Assembly: GCA_023415605.1 (NCBI GenBank)
Contig: JAEZKB010000099.1
Span: 1-14,921 of the forward strand
Direction of reading: 5' to 3'
Source of the DNA: Pseudomonadota bacterium
Lineage (GTDB): Bacteria; Pseudomonadota; Alphaproteobacteria; Rhizobiales; Devosiaceae
Length of the DNA stretch: 14,921 nucleotides
Shown here: positions 12,890 through 14,921 of the stretch, piece after piece
How the letters are laid out: every line of letters starts with the position of its first letter
How positions within the stretch are numbered: the stretch's first letter is position 1
Made by a program: the position numbers and the translations under genes
The notes under the pieces: generated by a model
What the model saw: the letters and a program-made list of their open reading frames with translations, nothing else
Told to the model about the DNA's origin: nothing
The model's database searches: none

Positions 12890-13692
12890 CGCGGATCCTC
12901 GGTCAGTCGGCGCCGGCGTTGCTCCGCAAGTGAGGCGAGCTCGATGTCCATCGGGGATACGCGGCGCGTCGGCTTCGCCGCTGTCGTCGATGGCTTCGGA
13001 TGTGTCGCCCAAGATGCTGGCGCGCGTGCCTCAAGCTTGGCGAGTTCACGCTCGGAGCCGGCGGCACGGTGCTGCTCGCCGCGGTCTGTCCATGCGCGGA
13101 TCACGTCGCGAAGGCGCTGCTCGCGCGTTGGCAGAGGCGATTGAATTCGAACGGTCGCCTGCGAGCGGCCGTCGACCTCTGCCAAGGCGCGCTCGATGGC
13201 GCGCACCAATTGCCGCCGTGGTGCCGCGATGCGCTCGATGCCGGCGATAAGTTCGCTGATATGCGGCAGGAAGTGCGTGCGGCGCATGAAGCCGCGCGCT
13301 ACCTCGGCGATCGCCTCGGCCGGAAACTCTGCAAGCTCTCTCGCCCAGACTTCGCGCCGCAGTGCTGCGTCAAGGTCGCCCTCAGGCCGCTTGGCGGCGA
13401 GCCGAACCATCGGCAAGACAGCCGCCCATGCATCCGCGGGCCCGGCCGGTTGGCAGGCCTGGCGCACAACGTCGAGCGCTAGGGCGAGGTCTTCGCGCGA
13501 TGGACCGGGCTGCACCGTTAAGCCGCGCACGTCGAGGCGCTCGAGTTGGCCATCAACGCCGACCACGGGCGTATGCTGCCACGCGAGCGCCGTGGCAACC
13601 GTGGGCGGCATCTTCGCGACAAGTATCCGGCCGAGGCCGATCGCATCGAGGCGGGAGACTGCACTGATTCGCTGAGTGAGGTCATTCGCCAT
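12886..13692 (-). CDS. Putative helicase loader / replication protein
   Basis: A 268-aa protein between the initiator and DnaB genes, the place where lambda P-type helicase loaders sit. It has no Walker motif, so it is not a DnaC-type ATPase. Residues 114-150 (EVWARELAEFPAEAIAEVARGFMRRTHFLPHISELIAG) show the W...L..FP...A......FLP...EL pattern that I associate with phage and alphaproteobacterial helicase-loading or replisome-organiser proteins. The rest is helical, with a basic C-terminus likely to contact DNA or DnaB. The ATG at 13692 has AGGAGG 6 bases upstream and overlaps the initiator gene by 11 bases. The loader role is inferred mainly from position. Confidence 0.65.
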   Translation of the reverse strand: MANDLTQRISAVSRLDAIGLGRILVAKMPPTVATALAWQHTPVVGVDGQLERLDVRGLTVQPGPSREDLALALDVVRQACQPAGPADAWAAVLPMVRLAAKRPEGDLDAALRREVWARELAEFPAEAIAEVARGFMRRTHFLPHISELIAGIERIAAPRRQLVRAIERALAEVDGRSQATVRIQSPLPTREQRLRDVIRAWTDRGEQHRAAGSERELAKLEARAPASWATHPKPSTTAAKPTRRVSPMDIELASLAEQRRRRLTEDPR

Positions 13693-14665
13693 GGCCAGCC
13701 TCCTGGAGGCGCATGCGCTCGATGAAATCGATATCGTCCTGCACCTGGTTCTTCGGCGCCTTGCCGTTCGGTCGGCTGACGATAGCCTTCTCTATCCAGG
13801 CAACGGGTTCGGATGCGCCTTGGCTTTGAGCCCGGCCGATGGCGGCGATGGTCTCGGCCTCGCCGGCGGTCTTGCGCCACCTGCCTAGTAGTGCGCGGCA
13901 ATCGCGCTCGCCGCGGCCACTGTTCGCCATCAGCCAATGCAGGCACTGGCCGAAGAGCTGAGATGTGAGTTCGCCCGGTGCCCGCAGGGCTGTTTCCCCG
14001 TTAGGGGAAACAGAATCTTTTTCAGAAGCATGAAGCATGAAGCTTGAAGAAGGTTGATTTTTGCTCTCGGGGTCGCTTGACCCGTTGCTTGCCACTTGCT
14101 TGCCAGGGGCTTCGCCGACAGCGCGAATTTCCGTTGTTGCGTCGAGGTTTAGCTGCTGTTCGCGGTCGCCGGTTTTGCTTGAGGGTTTGCTTGACCGTTT
14201 GCTACCCCTTTTGCTGACCCTTTTGCTTGAGGTTTGCTTGAGGGGTTGCTTCAAACCCTGCTTCGCGCGCCGCCTCTCCTGAGTCGCCCGCCCGCCAGCG
14301 GCACCAGCGTTCGCGCGCTCCACCCTGGTCTTCGCCTCCCGGACCATCCGACGGTTGAAAAGCCGGCCGGATTCGTCGACTGAAGCCGCGCCGCTGTTGA
14401 TCAGTTCGTCGAGCAAGACGCTGACCACGTCAGGCGATGCGCCAACTCGATTGGACAGCACCACGGGTAGGTCGCTGCCGACCCTGCAGGGCCATGACCC
14501 GATGATGACGACGCCAGGCTCGGGCGAGCGGGCTGCGATCGGCAAGAGGTGGCAGGTCCAAAGGCCCTTGGCGGCGAGCGAGCACGTGCCGAGTTTTTCG
14601 TCGTTCTCGAGGTCGTTCCAGAAGAGCAGGGACGACGGATTTTTCGGGTTGCGCTTCTTAGCCAT
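13682..14665 (-). CDS. Phage replication initiator with winged-helix domain
   Basis: A 327-aa protein. Residues 12-110 follow the usual phage replication protein pattern: FWNDLENDEKLGTCSLAAKGLW, then SDLPVVLSNRVGASPDVVSVLLDELINSGAASVDESGRLFNRRMVRE. This is a winged helix with the CSLAAKGLW and RRMVR signatures. The middle (111-230) is disordered and low-complexity, with GGRATQERRRAKQ followed by a run of KQ.. and SK.. units. The C-terminus (about 234-298) has HWLMANSGRGERDCRALLGRWRKTAGEAETIAAIGRAQ, then EPVAWIEKAI, a helicase-interaction type of domain. It should bind the origin and recruit the loader and DnaB. The iteron-like repeats lie inside this gene, as lambda's origin lies inside gene O. 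ATG 14665 overlaps the upstream gene by 8 bases. Confidence 0.8.
   Translation of the reverse strand: MAKKRNPKNPSSLLFWNDLENDEKLGTCSLAAKGLWTCHLLPIAARSPEPGVVIIGSWPCRVGSDLPVVLSNRVGASPDVVSVLLDELINSGAASVDESGRLFNRRMVREAKTRVERANAGAAGGRATQERRRAKQGLKQPLKQTSSKRVSKRGSKRSSKPSSKTGDREQQLNLDATTEIRAVGEAPGKQVASNGSSDPESKNQPSSSFMLHASEKDSVSPNGETALRAPGELTSQLFGQCLHWLMANSGRGERDCRALLGRWRKTAGEAETIAAIGRAQSQGASEPVAWIEKAIVSRPNGKAPKNQVQDDIDFIERMRLQEAGHGE
13990..14013. repeat. Perfect 10-bp hairpin beside the AT-rich origin segment
   Basis: CTGTTTCCCC (13990-13999) pairs with GGGGAAACAG (14004-14013) around GTTA, inside the initiator gene. On the plus strand it is followed by AATCTTTTT, so it could also act as an intrinsic terminator for rightward transcription. 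Confidence 0.7.
14014..14065. other. AT-rich stretch with AGCATGA tandem heptamers (candidate unwinding element)
   Basis: By my count about 36% G+C over 14010-14065, in a window near two-thirds G+C. It contains AGCATGA at 14027-14033 and 14034-14040, then AGCTTGA at 14041-14047, and T-runs at both ends. It lies between the hairpin at 13990-14013 and the iteron-like clusters. Confidence 0.5.
14059..14113. repeat. Minor iteron-like cluster (five units)
   Basis: Units built on TGCTTGCC/GCTTGACC have their GC dinucleotide at 14063, 14075, 14087, 14098 and 14109, a spacing of 12, 12, 11 and 11. They match the repeat of the main cluster 65 bases away, but are more degenerate. Confidence 0.5.
14174..14264. 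repeat. Main iteron-like cluster: eight 12-bp units inside the initiator gene
   Basis: The consensus on the plus strand is TTTGCTTGAGGG. Units start at 14174, 14186, 14198, 14210, 14222, 14233, 14245 and 14257. Four are exact for TTTGCTTGA. One spacing is 11 instead of 12, which moves the repeat into another codon phase: KQxL units on one side, SKxx units on the other. The DNA repeat is kept while the peptide changes. This points to selection on DNA, as for initiator-binding iterons. Confidence 0.65.
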
Positions 14666-14843
14666 CGCGCCGGGCCTTCTTGACCAAGCGGCGGGCGACG
14701 TCGCCGAGCCGCTGCCATTGGCGGCCGGGCCGTCGTTCGTCGAGGCCGGTCTGCTTGAGCTCGGCCTGCTGCTGCTGCTCGGTGCCGTCGGCCGCCGGCT
14801 CTTGCGCTGGCTGGTGCGCCCGTGTGGGTTGAGAACCGTTCAT
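14658..14843 (-). CDS. 61-aa Gln-rich hypothetical upstream of the initiator
   Basis: A small polar protein (PAQEPAADGTEQQQQAELKQTGLDERRPGRQW, then LGDVARRLVKKARRDG), with a Q-run and a basic C-terminal helix. Its TAA lies inside the start of the initiator gene (ATGGCTAA), so translation is probably coupled. I start it at ATG 14843 with GGGGG just upstream; TTG 14855 is also in frame, and the frame stays open to the window edge. A regulatory or replication helper role is possible but not shown. Confidence 0.5.
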   Translation of the reverse strand: MNGSQPTRAHQPAQEPAADGTEQQQQAELKQTGLDERRPGRQWQRLGDVARRLVKKARRDG

Positions 14844-14862
14844 CAATGCCCCCAATTCCTCG

Positions 14863-14887
14863 ACGGCCCCGGACGGGCCGTTTTTTT
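14863..14887 (+). terminator. Intrinsic terminator, rightward
   Basis: ACGGCCC (14863-14869) pairs with GGGCCGT (14875-14881) around a 5-base loop, followed by T7 (14881-14887). This is the best rho-independent terminator in the window. It reads rightward, against all genes nearby, and lies just upstream of the replication operon's first small gene. No plus-strand gene ends here. Confidence 0.75.
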
Positions 14888-14921
14888 GAGGCGAGTAGGG
14901 GGTTAGACCGCGGCCTTCGTC

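Noticed and set aside
12890..13012. Upstream extension of the dnaB reading frame to 13012
   Set aside because: It would overlap the loader gene by more than 120 bases, and the extra residues do not resemble DnaB; the ATGA junction at 12889 is the better start.
14174..14264. The 12-bp repeats as a CRISPR array
   Set aside because: Units are only 12 bp with no spacers, lie inside a coding gene, and no cas gene is present.
14903..14921. End of another minus-strand gene entering from the right (stop TAA at 14905-14903)
   Set aside because: Only five codons are visible, too few to support a gene.
1..14921. tRNA genes, attachment sites or a recognisable cos sequence
   Set aside because: I looked for T-loop patterns with matching acceptor stems and for long direct repeats near the ends and found none convincing. 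An HNH-terS pair suggests cos-type packaging, but no site can be named from sequence alone.

Overview
The window is high-GC DNA (roughly two-thirds G+C by eye). It reads as one end of a tailed-phage-derived element in an alphaproteobacterium. A Bradyrhizobium-like member of the Hyphomicrobiales is my best guess, from protein style, Tat-exported small proteins and the HVO_A0114-like regulator; no ribosomal or host marker gene is present to confirm it.

Right two-thirds (3772-14843, all minus strand, read right to left): a tightly packed leftward run in which nearly every gene overlaps or abuts the next (ATGA, TTGA, TGAATG junctions). It begins with a replication module: a 61-aa protein, a winged-helix replication initiator, a putative helicase loader and a DnaB-type helicase. 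Three unrecognised small genes follow. After a 108-bp spacer comes a packaging/head module: ClpP-like head-maturation protease, HNH endonuclease, small terminase (P27-like), large terminase and HK97-type portal. The run ends with a 54-aa protein, a tail-fibre-like structural protein and a 61-aa protein. No major capsid, head-tail connector, tape-measure, tail-tube or lysis gene lies between the portal and the tail-like gene, where they would be expected. The element is therefore either a deleted prophage or a reduced satellite-like element.

Middle (2400-3717, plus strand): five short genes in a row. Two carry helix-turn-helix or excisionase-like features, one has an AT-hook-like motif, one is a tiny hypothetical, and one is a secreted two-cysteine protein. 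They converge on the phage run at a hairpin (3722-3751). No integrase is visible.

Left (61-1806): a small plus-strand gene ending in heptad repeats, then minus-strand genes for an HVO_A0114-like winged-helix regulator and a two-gene operon (Tat-exported protein plus a 71-aa protein) ending in a 9-bp hairpin. Between this operon and the middle genes lies about 590 bp with no convincing gene (1807-2399). It is unusually rich in long inverted repeats and may be a structured RNA or regulatory region.

The two most notable features are a lambda-like origin candidate inside the replication initiator gene (12-bp iteron-like repeats, an AT-rich stretch and a perfect 10-bp hairpin) and the hairpin-dense intergenic region, where two hairpins share the loop CGGCAA on different complementary stems.
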